Shown: positions 45,664 to 58,709, counted from the stretch's first letter. The stretch: DNA of 64,000 bases from Pegoplata infirma (GCA_963921195.1 CAWUER010000514.1:744001-808000), one strand, 5' to 3'. Made by a program: numbers and translations. Notes: a model not told the origin generated them from the sequence alone.

Positions 45664-48600
45664 TTAATGTATGTATGTTCTAAGAAAAGAACCGTCTTGA
45701 AATTGCACTAAAGACATCTTTTGATATTATTTAACTCAGAATTATACTTTATACTTTTTTTAGCTTACTCGAAACGCATTTAAAAAAAATTTAAAAATTA
45801 TTTTTTTTTAAATCGTGTTGCACAGTGTTACGCAATAAAGTTTCGGAATATTACAAAAAAAATGTTCAGAAAACTTTTAAAATGTCAATTTATAAAAAAA
45901 CCAAAGGCAGACGCAATGTTTTTACGTTTAAATCAAAAACAGTTATGTGTACTAATAACACATAAGTGTTTTTGCCGGAGAATTTCTATTATAGGTAACA
46001 CATAGGAGTTTAAGCTAACTTTAAAACCATTTGAGATAACGGGAAACGCTTTGGGGGATAAATGCATTACCTGATAGGCTTCCTAATGGGCCAATAAAAA
46101 AAAAATCAAAAAAATACACATAGGTGTTCTGGTCGGCGCACCGACGACATATATTAATAGTTACCGACGGTGATTTAATATATACAATTTTTGCTTTAAA
46201 AGAGTTATTTTTGTTGGAAAACAGATTTCGGACCTTCATAATAGTACTTCTCATATAACTTGGGAAATATATCAAATATTATGTCTGGTTTGATGTTTGA
46301 TTGACCAACGATGATTCTCTAAAGTCTGCTGAAGATTCCTTTAGTGGGGATGAAACTGATCAGTACAGACATACTATGAGATAGTAACTTTTTTAAAGCA
46401 ATAAATTAAAAATACTCTATTATGACAATATCATAAATAGAAATATTTTTGGGCCTCGAACTAGAATAAAACTCTAATCGAATATATATACATATATAAA
46501 GGCTGAATGAATACTTTTTATTTTTATGTACCTTTTGGTACTAAAAAAAAAAAAAACATTTAACACAAAGTTTAGTACGACTTATCCTACCAACACTATT
46601 GTTTGGTTAGGCACTGTTGTTATTGTAAAATAACAGCAACACATATATTAATAGTTACCGACGGTGATTTAATATATACAATTTTTGCTTTAAAAGAGTT
46701 ATTTTTGTTGGAAAACAGATTTCGGACCTTCATAATAGTACTTCTCATATAACTTGGGATATATATCAAATATTATGTCTGGTTTGATGTTTGATTGACC
46801 AACGATGATTCTCTAAAGTCTGCTGAAGATTCCTTTAGTGGGGATGAAACTGATCAGTACAGACATACTATGAGATAGTAACTTTTTTAAAGCAATAAAT
46901 TAAAAATACTCTATTATGACAATATCATAAATAGAAATATTTTTGGGCCTCGAACTAGAATAAAACTCTAATCGAATATATATACATATATAAAGGCCGA
47001 ATGAATACTTTTTATTTTTATGTACCTTTTGGTACTAAAAATAAAAAAACAACATTTAACACAAAGTTTAGTACGACTTATCCTACCAACACTATTGTTT
47101 GGTTAGGCACTGTTGTTATTGTAAAATAACAGCAACACATATATTAATAGTTACCGACGGTGATTTAATATATACAATTTTTGCTTTAAAAGAGTTATTT
47201 TTGTTGGAAAACAGATTTCGGACCTTCATAATAGTACTTCTCATATAACTTGGGAAATATATCAAATATTATGTCTGGTTTGATGTTTGATTGACCAACG
47301 ATGATTCTCTAAAGTCTGCTGAAGATTCCTTTAGTGGGGATGAAACTGATCAGTACAGACATACTATGAGATAGTAACTTTTTTAAAGCAATAAATTAAA
47401 AATACTCTATTATGACAATATCATAAATAGAAATATTTTTGGGCCTCGAACTAGAATAAAACTCTAATCGAATATATATACATATATAAAGGCCGAATGA
47501 ATACTTTTTATTTTTATGTACCTTTTGGTACTAAAAATAAAAAAACAACATTTAACACAAAGTTTAGTACGACTTATCCTACCAACACTATTGTTTGGTT
47601 AGGCACTGTTGTTATTGTAAAATAACAGCAACACATATATTAATAGTTACCGACGGTGATTTAATATATACAATTTTTGCTTTAAAAGAGTTATTTTTGT
47701 TGGAAAACAGATTTCGGACCTTCATAATAGTACTTCTCATATAACTTGGGAAATATATCAAATATTATGTCTGGTTTGATGTTTGATTGACCAACGATGA
47801 TTCTCTAAAGTCTGCTGAAGATTCCTTTAGTGGGGATGAAACTGATCAGTACAGACATACTATGAGATAGTAACTTTTTTAAAGCAATAAATTAAAAATA
47901 CTCTATTATGACAATATCATAAATAGAAATATTTTTGGGCCTCGAACTAGAATAAAACTCTAATCGAATATATATACATATATAAAGGCCGAATGAATAC
48001 TTTTTATTTTTATGTACCTTTTGGTACTAAAAATAAAAAAACAACATTTAACACAAAGTTTAGTACGACTTATCCTACCAACACTATTGTTTGGTTAGGC
48101 ACTGTTGTTATTGTAAAATAACAGCAACACATATATTAATAGTTACCGACGGTGATTTAATATATACAATTTTTGCTTTAAAAGAGTTATTTTTGTTGGA
48201 AAACAGATTTCGGACCTTCATAATAGTACTTCTCATATAACTTGGGAAATATATCAAATATTATGTCTGGTTTGATGTTTGATTGACCAACGATGATTCT
48301 CTAAAGTCTGCTGAAGATTCCTTTAGTGGGGATGAAACTGATCAGTACAGACATACTATGAGATAGTAACTTTTTTAAAGCAATAAATTAAAAATACTCT
48401 ATTATGACAATATCATAAATAGAAATATTTTTGGGCCTCGAACTAGAATAAAACTCTAATCGAATATATATACATATATAAAGGCCGAATGAATACTTTT
48501 TATTTTTATGTACCTTTTGGTACTAAAAATAAAAAAACAACATTTAACACAAAGTTTAGTACGACTTATCCTACCAACACTATTGTTTGGTTAGGCACTG

Positions 48601-49036
48601 TTGTTATTGTAAAATAACAGCAACACATATATTAATAGTTACCGACGGTGATTTAATATATACAATTTTTGCTTTAAAAGAGTTATTTTTGTTGGAAAAC
48701 AGATTTCGGACCTTCATAATAGTACTTCTCATATAACTTGGGAAATATATCAAATATTATGTCTGGTTTGATGTTTGATTGACCAACGATGATTCTCTAA
48801 AGTCTGCTGAAGATTCCTTTAGTGGGGATGAAACTGATCAGTACAGACATACTATGAGATAGTAACTTTTTTAAAGCAATAAATTAAAAATACTCTATTA
48901 TGACAATATCAGAAATAGAAATATTTTTGGGCCTCGAACTAGAATAAAACTCTAATCGAATATATATACATATATAAAGGCCGAATGAATACTTTTTATT
49001 TTTATGTACCTTTTGGTACTAAAAATAAAAAAACAA

Positions 49037-49867
49037 CGTTCAATTTTAACTTTTTTTGGGAATATTTTATAGTTTTTGCCGGATACTAACATGTGTTTTG
49101 CAGTTAAACTAAAGGTTATGTATTTAAATTCTTACATGTGAGATGGTTAACGTGTGGAAAACATCCTAGGCTTTAACATGTGCCCATTGGTTTGGCAAAA
49201 AAAGCTATATTATCTGATCTATCGATAGTTAAAGTGTAAACTGGAAAAAGGTGCTATATCCATATAAAACATAATATTGTTTTACGTAATACTAAGGGTG
49301 GATTTTGATAATCTATCAAAATTTTAAGTTCAAACTTTAAAATTTAATGGTTAGTAACTTTTATAATAAATTGTGCAAATTTTTAAACCCATTATGGGGA
49401 AATTTGTTTAAAATAAACCGTATAACAGTTATTTTTTTTTTTGTTTAATTAACTGCTTTTTATTATTTTTATATAAAAATGATTACTGCTGGACCCCGTC
49501 TAAATTTTGCCGAATTCATCACGCTAAATTTAAATTTTTAAAAAATAACACAAATAACTTAAAACTACTTGGCAAATGTATTGAAATTCCTAGTAGAAAT
49601 TGTAACATAGCACCTTATTCCACTAGAACAAAATTTCACATGCATTTTTTTGCTACTTCCGCTTATTTGTTTTTAATGAAATTTTATACATAGATGCATA
49701 TGGTCCATCTTCGTCGAGCTGCAAAAAGAAATTTCAAAAAATTAATTTTTTTCGCGACTAATTTAGTTTTTTGCTTCTCCTGAACAATTTGGTTTTTGGA
49801 TTATAGCACCTTGTTCCACACCCACATTCAAATGCTAAAGTGGTCTGAATTTTTCAACACTATTTTC
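49037..49867. other. AT-rich DNA, no gene seen
   Basis: Stretch between the satellite and the next MITE. The part near 49790-49850 is the inverted counterpart of 39990-40030 (words around GTGGAACAAGGTGCTA). One TATCGATA word lies near 49219. Confidence 0.45.
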
Positions 49868-50242
49868 CAAAGTTGGCAATCGATACCCACCCAGAATAAC
49901 GGTATTTGGCTATTGTTCCACAACCAATAAAGATATGGACGTTTTTCAAATCGATTATGAAAGAAGATAAAATTTCTAGTATTTTTGATGTGTTACTACG
50001 TGTTTGTACCGGTTCATTTTCGTTATATAGGCCAATACATTTAAAATACCGTTTCAAACGGTATTATAAAGGTATTGGCCTATATTTCGAAAAGCAACTG
50101 GTACAAAAACGAAGTAACACATCAAAAATACTAGAAATTTCATCGACTTTCATAATCGCTTTTAAAAATGTTCATATCTTTATTAGTTGCGGTACAATAG
50201 TCAAATACCGTTCTTCTGGGTGGGTATCGATTGCCAACCTTG
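49868..50242. mobile_element. 375-bp foldback hAT-type MITE
   Basis: The ends CAAAGTTGGCAATCGATACC / GGTATCGATTGCCAACCTTG are the outer part of an almost complete palindrome centred at about 50057 (ACCGTTTCAAACGGT). The 8-bp CTATTTTC is duplicated (49860-49867, 50243-50250). The overlapping minus ORF (49860-50057) and plus ORF (49906-50265) are the arms. Confidence 0.88.
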
Positions 50243-50261
50243 CTATTTTCAAATCCCAATC

Positions 50262-50960
50262 TTAAATGTTTATTTTTTTGTTAAAGAAATTTTAAAAAAT
50301 CAACTATTGGAGTTTAAGGATTTGTTAAGTACATATAAAGGAATAAAAACCCCAGAAAGTTTTTTGTTTTGTTTTTTTTTTTTTACAAACTTCATATGTT
50401 TAGGACCGAGTTATATCAACACGAGATAGAACACTTCAATTCGCCAAATTAGGGCGAAATTGATATATAAAAAATTGCCCCTGTTAAGGGTCAAAGGTCA
50501 AATTTTATAAAATTTTGAATTTTTAAATATTAAGAGATTTGCTGGGCGGATTTTGCTGAATCTAGTTGATGTTATTTTAAGTGGTCTAAACTAACCCAGC
50601 AAAACTTAGATTACAAAATAATGTATAAAATAAGGTATAGGATTGCTTATTTTATACATTGCAGCATTGATGATTTTAACAGGGGATGAGACTAAAAGTA
50701 ATGCATCCACATTATGACAAGGAATGCCAGTAAGGTATAAAATAATTGATCAAATTTATAGCAAAGCATACGAGTAAGGTATAAAATATAGCATACCAGA
50801 ACATAATATGTATATAAGGTAAAGCACCCACAAAATGTATGGGATGTGCAAAAGTGTATTTTTATCGCTCCCCGCTTATTTTCGGTTGAGTTGGGAGTAA
50901 AAAATAATATCTATCCAGAAATTAGACTTCTAGGTTGCAAACAGACCAAGCGGTTTGAAC
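50262..50960 (+). repeat. Left arm of a large inverted duplication
   Basis: It matches, reversed, pieces of 57780-59270. For example, TCGGTTGAGTTGGGAGTAAA near 50883 pairs with its complement near 58108, and GAGATAGAA near 50423 pairs with 59007. Between the arms lie the 51-57 kb elements. Confidence 0.65.
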
Positions 50961-52430
50961 TTTTGACCTCAAAAATGGGCTTAAAAACCTTTATAGACCA
51001 ATTTGACTGTGACTCTTAAAATAAAAGTTTTTCGCAATTAACTTTCATAACAATTTTTATGTAGAATCAAAATGCTAAGATTTTTCTCTCATACTGTTTT
51101 GACCTAAATATGTCCGATCGCGGTGTTTTAAGCGGTTAAAGTCAAAATTTGGGTCAGAACTTTTTTTTTAAAAATTCTCGTAAATTTTATATTGGGGAAA
51201 TGTGAGCTCTTTGCACAATTCACTAGGGTATTGAATGTACTTTTCCAAAAATTTTTTTTGCAAAAATATATCGACCCTTCCATGAAAAAATCCCAAAGTT
51301 CTTCTCTGAATCTCATTTTTTTACCATTCAACCTCAATATAGGCGAATACTCACTTTGTAATTCCGTGAGTTTCGCACCGAAACATCTGTCTAGGATTTC
51401 CCTAAATATATATGGGGTATTCAGTGCCAAATTGGACACTTTGAAAATTTTTATTTTAGATTTTTTAATTATTTTTAAATTTTTTTTAAAACCCATTAAA
51501 ACCCCCATCCAAGTTAGTTTTCAAAATTTTTAAATTACCCGTTCCAAAGATATTGAATTTTCAAAAAAAAAACAACTATCGTTTTCCGTTTTTCTATCAA
51601 AACAAATTCAAAAATGGTCAACATTTTTTTTTAATTTTTGTTTTTTTATTAAAAATTTCTTAGTGTTCTAATATGCGATTTTTAAATGATTGCACTCTTT
51701 GTTTTTTTTCAATCTTTTCTTAAAATTTTTTATTTGATTTTTTTTTTTTAATTTTTTGTGGTAAACTTAACATTTTCTTAAAATTATAAGCTTAAGTAGA
51801 TCGTGGGATTATGGTAATATATAAAAAAGGATTAAAAATAAAAAGGTAATTAATATATTCAGCGGTTTTTGAATTTTTTTGTTGTCTTCCAATCTTTATT
51901 AAAACACTTTGAAGAAAAAAAGATAAAATTTTAACAAATTATTTCGAATTTGGACCATTTTTAAAGAAGTGATAAGTAAAAAACAGAAAAAAATCGTGTT
52001 TTTTTTTTAATTCCATATTTTTTGAACGGATTATCAAAAAAGATATCAAAATTTACTTGGAATGGGTTTTTGAAGGGTACTACAAAATTGAAAAAATATA
52101 AAATTAAAAATTTTCCAAGTGTCCGATTTGGCATGGAATACCCCATATATACTATGTGGAATCCTAGACTTATCTTTCGTTGCGTAAAACACGCACTTAC
52201 AAAGTGAATATACCCAAATTTCGACTTTAATCGCTAAAAACACCGCTATCGGACATATTTAGATCAAAACTTTATGAGAGAAAAATCTTTGCATTTTGAA
52301 TCTACAAAAAAATTGTTATGAAAGTAATTTGCGAAAAACTTTTATTTTAAGAGATACAGCCAAATTAATCTATAAAGGTTTTTTAGCCCATTTTTGAGGT
52401 CAAAAGTTTAAACCGCTTCACAGTGATTCG
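50948..52430. repeat. ~1.5-kb foldback
   Basis: The arm starting AAGCGGTTTGAACTTTTGAC pairs with GTCAAAAGTTTAAACCGCTT at the far end. Inner pairs include the TATGTCCGAT region (51110) with ATCGGACATA (52249) and complementary CCCCATATATA/TATATATGGGG words. The centre is about 51690, where AT-rich text has diverged. ORFs at 51128-51508 and 52022-52243 are mirrored arm reads, not genes. Confidence 0.7.
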
Positions 52431-52699
52431 TTTCATTGGCAAAAATCAAAAAAAAAAAAGGTTGTCTTCAATGTTGATGATTTTTTTTTATTTTTTTTAC
52501 AGTTTAATAGTAAACTAAAAGAAATATGTACTTTTCATATTTTTAAGAAGTCATATGTTGCCACAAGAGGGCGCTAAAGTATGGAAATTCAACGCTATTG
52601 TGTTAAAACCTAAAAATTGATTTTTATAGGTTTACTAAAAAAATTATGAAAAATCGAATTTTAAAGAAATCAACGAACTTTTTTTTACAAAAGTTACTT

Positions 52700-54800
52700 A
52701 AATATATTTGCTAAAAGTTGTATTTGCAATTTTTTAGAATTAATCTTAAAATACATTTTTGTATTGCTCTGAAATCTATATTTTTTCTACCGAATCCCCA
52801 AAAATTGACAAATTTTGATGGAATGCATAAAAAAAGTTCGTGAGTCAAAAAATTATTTTTTTCGCTTTTTCGATAGCTCGGACTATGGTTTATAAGGCAA
52901 AACAATAAAAATAACTAAGTTTTTGTCTGAAGTTGGAAAAAAGTTAGGTTTTTTTTTTGTGTCTTTATTTAATTTTTTTCAAAAGCTATATTGGGTAATT
53001 CCAAAAATTTTCGCCCCACTGTTCGGAAACATGCCTTTGGACGCCACTGAGAATTTGGCTCATAGATATCCACGTTTATATGAGATATGTTGCATTTTTG
53101 GATTTTCAAAATTTGCTGTAGTTTTCAAATTATCGCGGGTCAAAGTTCGACTTTTTTAGCAAAAGTCAGAAAAATACATGACGTTTAACGTGCTCTAACT
53201 TTTTAACTAGTAATCCGATTATCACAAGTAATGGCTCATATGAAAGCTTAATTCTTCTTCTTTTAGGAAATATTTTCAAAAGCATACGGTTTTTTCAGAA
53301 GTGTTGCAAAAATTCAAAAACATTTTTTTTTTGCGAATATTTAAAAAAACACATCTTCGATTTTTTTAAAAAAAAAGTTTGGTGATAAACAATACTGTTT
53401 TGTACAACATATCCAAAATTCAGAGTGGGATCCCAATGGGATCAAAAAATATTCTGGTTTTAGTACGAAGTTCTTAAATTTTACCTTAGAAAATTAAAAT
53501 TTTATGTTTCTTCAATATAAAAATTTAAATTTTCAAAGAAAATTATACTATTAAAATTTTGAACAACATTCAAAACATTAGAAATTTAAATTTTCTAAGG
53601 GAAAAATATGAGAACCTCGAACTTAAAACAGAATAGTTTTTGATCCCATGGAGATCCCACTCTGAATTTTGAATATGTTATACAAAACATTGTTATTTTT
53701 CACCAGAATTTTAAAAAAAAAAATCGAAGATGTGTTTTTTTAAATATTCGAAAAGAAAAAATGTTTTTGCATTTTTGCATCATTTCTGTAAAAAAAAAAC
53801 TGTGTTATTTTAAAAATATTTTCTAAAAGAAGAACCCCAGTTTTCACATGAGCCTAAATTTGTGAAAATCGGGTCATTGGTTAAGAAGTTACAGCTCTTT
53901 AAACGTGATGTATTTTTCTTACTTTTGCTTAAAAAGTCAATCTTTGACCCGCCATAATTCGTTAAATACACCAAATGTAAAAAAACGATATATGGTACAT
54001 ATATCATATTTATAAGGGCTATCTATGTGCCAAGGTTCAAATTAATCTGAGACACCATTTCCAAAAATGACTAAAATTTGAGCTAAATTTTCTGGAATGG
54101 CCCTATTATTAATGGAAAAAATATTAAAAAAAAATCCAATATTAAGTATTTTTTCTTTACAATTTGATATATTATAAAGTATTCTGTAAAATTATAATAA
54201 AAAATCAGAAAAAAATTATGCAGTACGTGGGCCGTTTTGCTTTAAAAGTTATCTATGACTTTTACTAAAATCCCCAAAATCACCAAATTTTAATGGCCCT
54301 CATAAAAAAAGTTCGTGAATAAAATTTTTTTGTTTTTTATTTTTTTTGTAGCTTTAACTATGTTTTATAAGATCAAAAAATAAAAATAACTAAGTTTTTT
54401 TTTTAAGTTGAAAAAAAAATTATTTAAAAAAAATCTAAAATTGGATTATTTTTTTTTTATTTATTTTATTTACTGTAAACAAATTTAAAAAATACATCAA
54501 CATTTTCGTGTTTTTTTATAAAAAGGGATTTATTGTATTGTATACTATAAATTTATAGTAAATAATTCGATAAAATAAGTATACAGTGGGCCATTTTGGT
54601 TTAAAACCAGTATTTGATTTTCGTTGGTATCCCAAATCAAAACCAAAATTTTTTTTGAGATACATAAAAAAAGTTCGTACTTAAAAATAACTTTTTATTG
54701 ATTTTTTTAACATCCTGGACGGTTTTCTATACGATCAAATAATAAAAATAACTAAGTTTTTGAAAAAAACGAAAAAAAATAATTTAAGTACCCAAAAATT
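52700..54800 (+). repeat. Three diverged direct units with AAAAAAGTTCGT
   Basis: Segments around 52835-52930, 54300-54400 and 54660-54770 share the order CATAAAAAAAGTTCGT, 'ggtttataaggcaaaa' and AATAAAAATAACTAAGTTTT. A foldback (53095-53985) separates the first from the other two. Confidence 0.6.
53095..53985. repeat. ~0.9-kb foldback
   Basis: The arms mirror around 53540. GGGTCAAAGTTCGACTTTTT pairs with the region ending TCAATCTTTGACCCG, and CAGAGTGGGATCCCA pairs with GAGATCCCACTCTG. The exact ends and target duplication are not clear. Confidence 0.7.
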
Positions 54801-55227
54801 TTTTTTTAGTTTTTTGTTATTAACGGGTTATATACTTATAACAGGTTTATTAATCGAATTTTCATACAAAAATTTGTTTTATAAACTTCTTATAAGCCTC
54901 TTTTAACTTTTATGAATTTGAAGGTTAGAAATAAAGCAAGTATTAAACGAGTTTACTTAAAACTTATTTTGAATAAATTTATTTTCGTAATGCAACAGGA
55001 AATCAGTGTTGCGAATGTTTTGTTTTTGCAGTTATTAGGTATTTTTATATTTTTGACTATATTTAAAAAAAGGATACATTAACAGCTTTTTTGTTACCGC
55101 AAGTAACTCAACGAAATTTGGCACACTTATTAACGTTATTTGATCTAATCTATATTAAAAATTTGATAGCAATTGAAAGATTTTTAAAATAGTTACAGCG
55201 ATTTCACGAAAAAGGATATATGGCAGC

Positions 55228-56597
55228 CAGTAGCGCTTTAACCCTTAGGGCACACTGGGCATGTGCCCAGGGCCCCGACCTCAAGGGGGCCCCAAAAGTA
55301 GAAAGTATAACATATTCGCTTACAAAAATTTTGTTTTTTTTTATACAAATTTATGCAATAACACTTAGGGCGAGTTTTTGAGTTGTAAAATTTAATGGTT
55401 TTAAGTTTAAACTGAGTTAAAACCTCACATTCTGTTTTTGAGATGTGGTTTATTTTAAGTTTAACTCACCAATGTTGAAGAGTTAAACTAAGGTACAAAA
55501 ACGTCAAAAAACACCTCTGATTTTCAAATATACTGGTTAGTGTTGCCATGTTGTGGTATTTTATTGGAAAAAATGTGCGCTGATGGCAACTTTTCTAATT
55601 GGAAATGTGGTATTTGGTATGGCAATACTGTGTTAATCGACATTTGCTAAACTTGAACTGAAAAACAGAATGCTTGGTTAAACTTGGTTTTAATTTAATA
55701 AAGTTTAATAAAACTCCCGTTTGAACTAAGTTAAAGCGATATGTCAAAAACGCAGCCTTAGTCGGTTGAGTTAACAATAAGGCTGACAAGGGAAGTCTCC
55801 CTGGTGTCACCTTCCGATCTTCATGAAATTTGGATATGTTGTTAAGAACGAAAATTAATTCGACACGTATTTTTTTTAGCGGCCCAAACTCATTTTTAGG
55901 GGGGTCAATTTGTATGGGGAAAATTTACCTTTTTCAGTTTTTTACGATTTACGCCTATTTAAACAAAATTAATATAGGCATGTATGGTATCAGATTAAAG
56001 GTATTAAAAATACCTATCTCATGGTGCTAACAGCGGGCCAAAGAAGTTAATATTTATTAACAAAAATGTCCAAAAATTTTGGTATTTTACTCAATATGAC
56101 AAAAAGTTGTGGATATTTGGACACGTTCTTAGCACACGTAGATAGGTTTTCCAAAGACCTTTCATTTGGTATGTTACATGACTAGGTTTCTTTGCATAAT
56201 ATAGGAGATAAACGAAAAAAAAAACTGAAAAATGACCTTGTATTCCCCCCTCCTCTTCACCCCCTAAATATGAATTTAGGCCGCTAAAAAAATACGTGTC
56301 CCTTTATTTTTTCTGATCTACAAAATAAAACCAATTCCATAAAGATCCGCGGGTGACACTAGGGAGACTTCCCTTTTGAGTATAATTTTAAATTTTATTT
56401 TTTATTTCTTTATTTTTTTTTGTGAAGGTTCCATTTCTTAAAACAGTTAATAACATGAATTGAATATGTACCAATTAACTGTAATAAATATAAATTTAAA
56501 AGCTTTTTCTTGTCACTCGATTTAAATTTTTTTTTTCCAGTGGGGCCCCCAATTACTTGTGTGCCCAGGGCCCCCGGCATACCTTAACCCGGCCCTG
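55228..56597. mobile_element. hAT-like element, 1370 bp, with nested MITE
   Basis: The ends CAGTAGCGCTTTAACC / TTAACCCGGCCCTG are followed inwards by shared TGCCCAGGGCCCC text. The 8-bp ATGGCAGC is duplicated (55220-55227, 56598-56605). A diverged empty site (GGATATATGTCAGCCAC) lies near 57021. A MITE occupies 55787-56376, and a further inverted pair (GGCGAGTTTTTGAG near 55368 with TCAAAAACGCAGCC near 55743) suggests another insertion. No transposase. Confidence 0.85.
55787..56376. mobile_element. CAAGGGAAGT-family MITE, 590 bp
   Basis: It starts CAAGGGAAGTCTCCCTGGTG and ends CTAGGGAGACTTCCCTTT, with TGA on both sides (55784-55786, 56377-56379). Terminal and subterminal text matches the 22068-22482 copy; it is longer, with extra internal sequence. 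Confidence 0.75.
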
Positions 56598-57319
56598 ATG
56601 GCAGCCACGCGAGTCCTTGCTCAGATTAAAATACAAATGTTGTACGTCGATGGTTATCTAAATTTCTAAGACAATAACTAAGTTAAGTAAGTTTTGTGGC
56701 TAAAACTCCACTTTTAAATTTCAGGATATACGACAGGAACAAATGTCCGTCGACCGATTTGCTCAAATTTTTTTTTTTTTTTTTTCTATTAATTAATTTT
56801 GTGCTTGCATACCAAATTTGGAAAATCGTTGACAACTCTTTCTATTTTATTTTTGTGATTAAACTATATTAACACTTTATTGCAGTTTTTAAAAAGGATA
56901 TATAAATAACTTTTGTTTTACAGAACCGATTTCAGCGAAATTTGGCACACACATTGACATCACTTATTCAAATTTTTCAAGGGTATCGAGTAATTTTTGA
57001 GCGATTTACAATTTTTTTAAGAAAAAGGATATATGTCAGCCACACGAGTCCTTGCTTCAATCTAGAAAAAAATTTACACATAAAATACTATATCAAAATT
57101 GGTAACATTGACAAAGTTTGGGAATTTTGTGACCATTTTTGTAGTTTTAATCACATCTTTAAATTTCAGGATATATGGGGGGTAGGCGTGTCCTTGCTCC
57201 GATTTTTCCAAAAACTCGTTTTTTTCTTGATTAGATAATTAAATGCTTGTGTACCAAATTTCAGAAATCTGCGACCAATATTCTATTTTTGCCCACTCGA
57301 TATATGGGAACGAATCACT
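56598..57319 (+). repeat. Diverged ~430-bp direct repeat
   Basis: Text with GGATATATGGCAGCCACGCG, 'gtccttgctc' and TTTAAATTTCAGGATATA occurs around 56598-56760 and again around 57010-57200. ORF 56942-57238 has no domain and is not called. Confidence 0.5.
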
Positions 57320-58680
57320 GTGCGCTTCCCAGCAAAACTTTGGTAATGGGTAGTGATTATATAACACATTACCAGGTAATGTATATACCTTATTTGTAGC
57401 ATTATTTTAGGATGTCTTACCAAACATTTGTTCCACAACGTATTATTTTCAAGTGAAAAATAATGTATTACTAATAATTTGCTACGTAATGCATGATTAT
57501 TTGATAAAATGTATTTCATATTTATTATTTCTAAACATTAAATCATGGATGACTTATATTTGGTTACATTATGTATTATTTGAAAGTTTGAAATAATGCA
57601 TTATTTATAATTGGAGGCATAATGCATTACAATAACATAAAAAATAATTATTTTATAAAAAATGCATAAGTTTAAACTAGAGATGGGCTCACGACAGGAA
57701 ATTTCTAACGACACACACTCACGAGCATATTTTATCTACTTACACTCATTTACAATCACGTGAGTAAACTTAATACAAAATTACTTTTTCACTACTCGTA
57801 ACACCTTATATATTGCGTTCTGATATGCTATATTATATACCTTACTCGTAACCTATAAAATATCATATATTTTACACCTTACTCGTATTCTTCGTTATAA
57901 ATTTATGACTTATTTTACACCTTACTGGTATTCTTTGTGATAATGTGGATGCATTACTTTGAGTCTCATCGCCTGTTAAAATCATCAATGCTGCAATGTA
58001 TAAAATAAGAGATCCTATTCCTTATTTTATACCTTATTTGGTAATCTAAGTTTTGCTGGGTTGGTCTGTTTGCAACCTAGAAGTTCAATTTCTGGATAGA
58101 TATTATTTTTTACTCCCAACTCAACCGAAAATGAGCGGGGAGCGATAAAAAAACAATTATGCATATATGGGTGCTCTAATATAAGGTGTTACGAGTAGGG
58201 AAAAAGTAATTTTATATTAAATTTACTCACGTGATTGTAAGTGAGTGTAAGTGAGTGTAAGTAGATAAAATATGCTCGTGAGTGAGTGTGTGTCATTAAA
58301 AAATTCCTGTCGTGAGCCCATCTCTAATTTAAACTTATGCATTTTTTTGTAAAATATTTATTTCTTATGTTATTGTAATGCATTATGCATCCAATTATAA
58401 ATAATGCATTATTTCAAACTTTGAAATAATACATAATGTAACCAAATATAAGTCATCCATTATTTAATGTTTAGAAATAATAAATATGAAATAAATTTTT
58501 TCCAATAATCATGCACTACGTAACAAATTATTAGTAAAGCATTATTATTCACTTTAAAATAATACGCTGTGGAACAAATGTTTGGTAAGACATCCTAAAA
58601 TAATGCTACAAATAAGGTATATACATTACCAGGTAATGTGTTATATAATCACCACCCATTACCAAAGTTTTGCTGGGAAA
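57320..58680. repeat. Nested ('Russian-doll') palindrome
   Basis: The outer ends CCAGCAAAACTTTGGTAATG (57329) and its complement (58653-58674) enclose mirrored text on both sides. Inside at 57678-58326 sits another palindromic element, and inside that a third mirrored pair (ACTCGTAACACCTTATA near 57794 with TATAAGGTGTTACGAGT near 58180). All share a centre near 58000. Confidence 0.8.
57678..58326. mobile_element. hAT-type element nested in palindrome, 649 bp
   Basis: Ends TAGAGATGGGCTCACGACAG / CTGTCGTGAGCCCATCTCTA. The 8-bp flanks are GTTTAAAC (57670-57677) and ATTTAAAC (58327-58334); the target is itself palindromic, so the duplication could also be read as outer-arm symmetry. Subterminal GTGAGTGTAAG words are repeated. 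Non-coding. Confidence 0.7.
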
Positions 58681-58709
58681 TGGCAAATAATTAAAATTTA
58701 GAAATTTAA

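Larger units (their letters stand above)
44036..46146. mobile_element. 2.1-kb TIR transposon inside satellite, ACAT target
   Basis: Ends CGTCGGTGCGCCGACC / GGTCGGCGCACCGACG continue into CACCTATGTG / CACATAGGTG. The 4-bp ACAT (44032-44035, 46147-46150) is duplicated; other satellite units show the single ACATATATT. Subterminal ACACATAGGTGTTT words recur near 44245, 44293, 45957, 45994 and 46117. The interior is R1-type repeat, with TTAA-flanked CCCT units. There is no transposase ORF. A 4-bp target is seen in Sola and Chapaev groups, but the family is not recognised. Confidence 0.88.
42190..49036 (-). repeat. 496-bp satellite, reverse block (10 units)
   Basis: Same unit as the forward block, in inverted orientation. 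The marker TACCTTTTGGTA lies at 42433, 42927, 43423, 43918, 46529, 47023, 47519, 48015, 48511 and 49007. Spacing is 494-496 bp once the 44036-46146 insertion is removed. It ends at 49036, at the same unit position where the forward block begins. Confidence 0.93.

Noticed and set aside
40072..49036. CRISPR-like or rDNA-spacer-like regular array
   Set aside because: The unit is 496 bp with no short repeat-spacer alternation and no rRNA flanks; it is a eukaryotic satellite.
50948..52243. Several 60-126 aa ORFs
   Set aside because: Mirrored arm sequence of a foldback, AT-rich, no domains.
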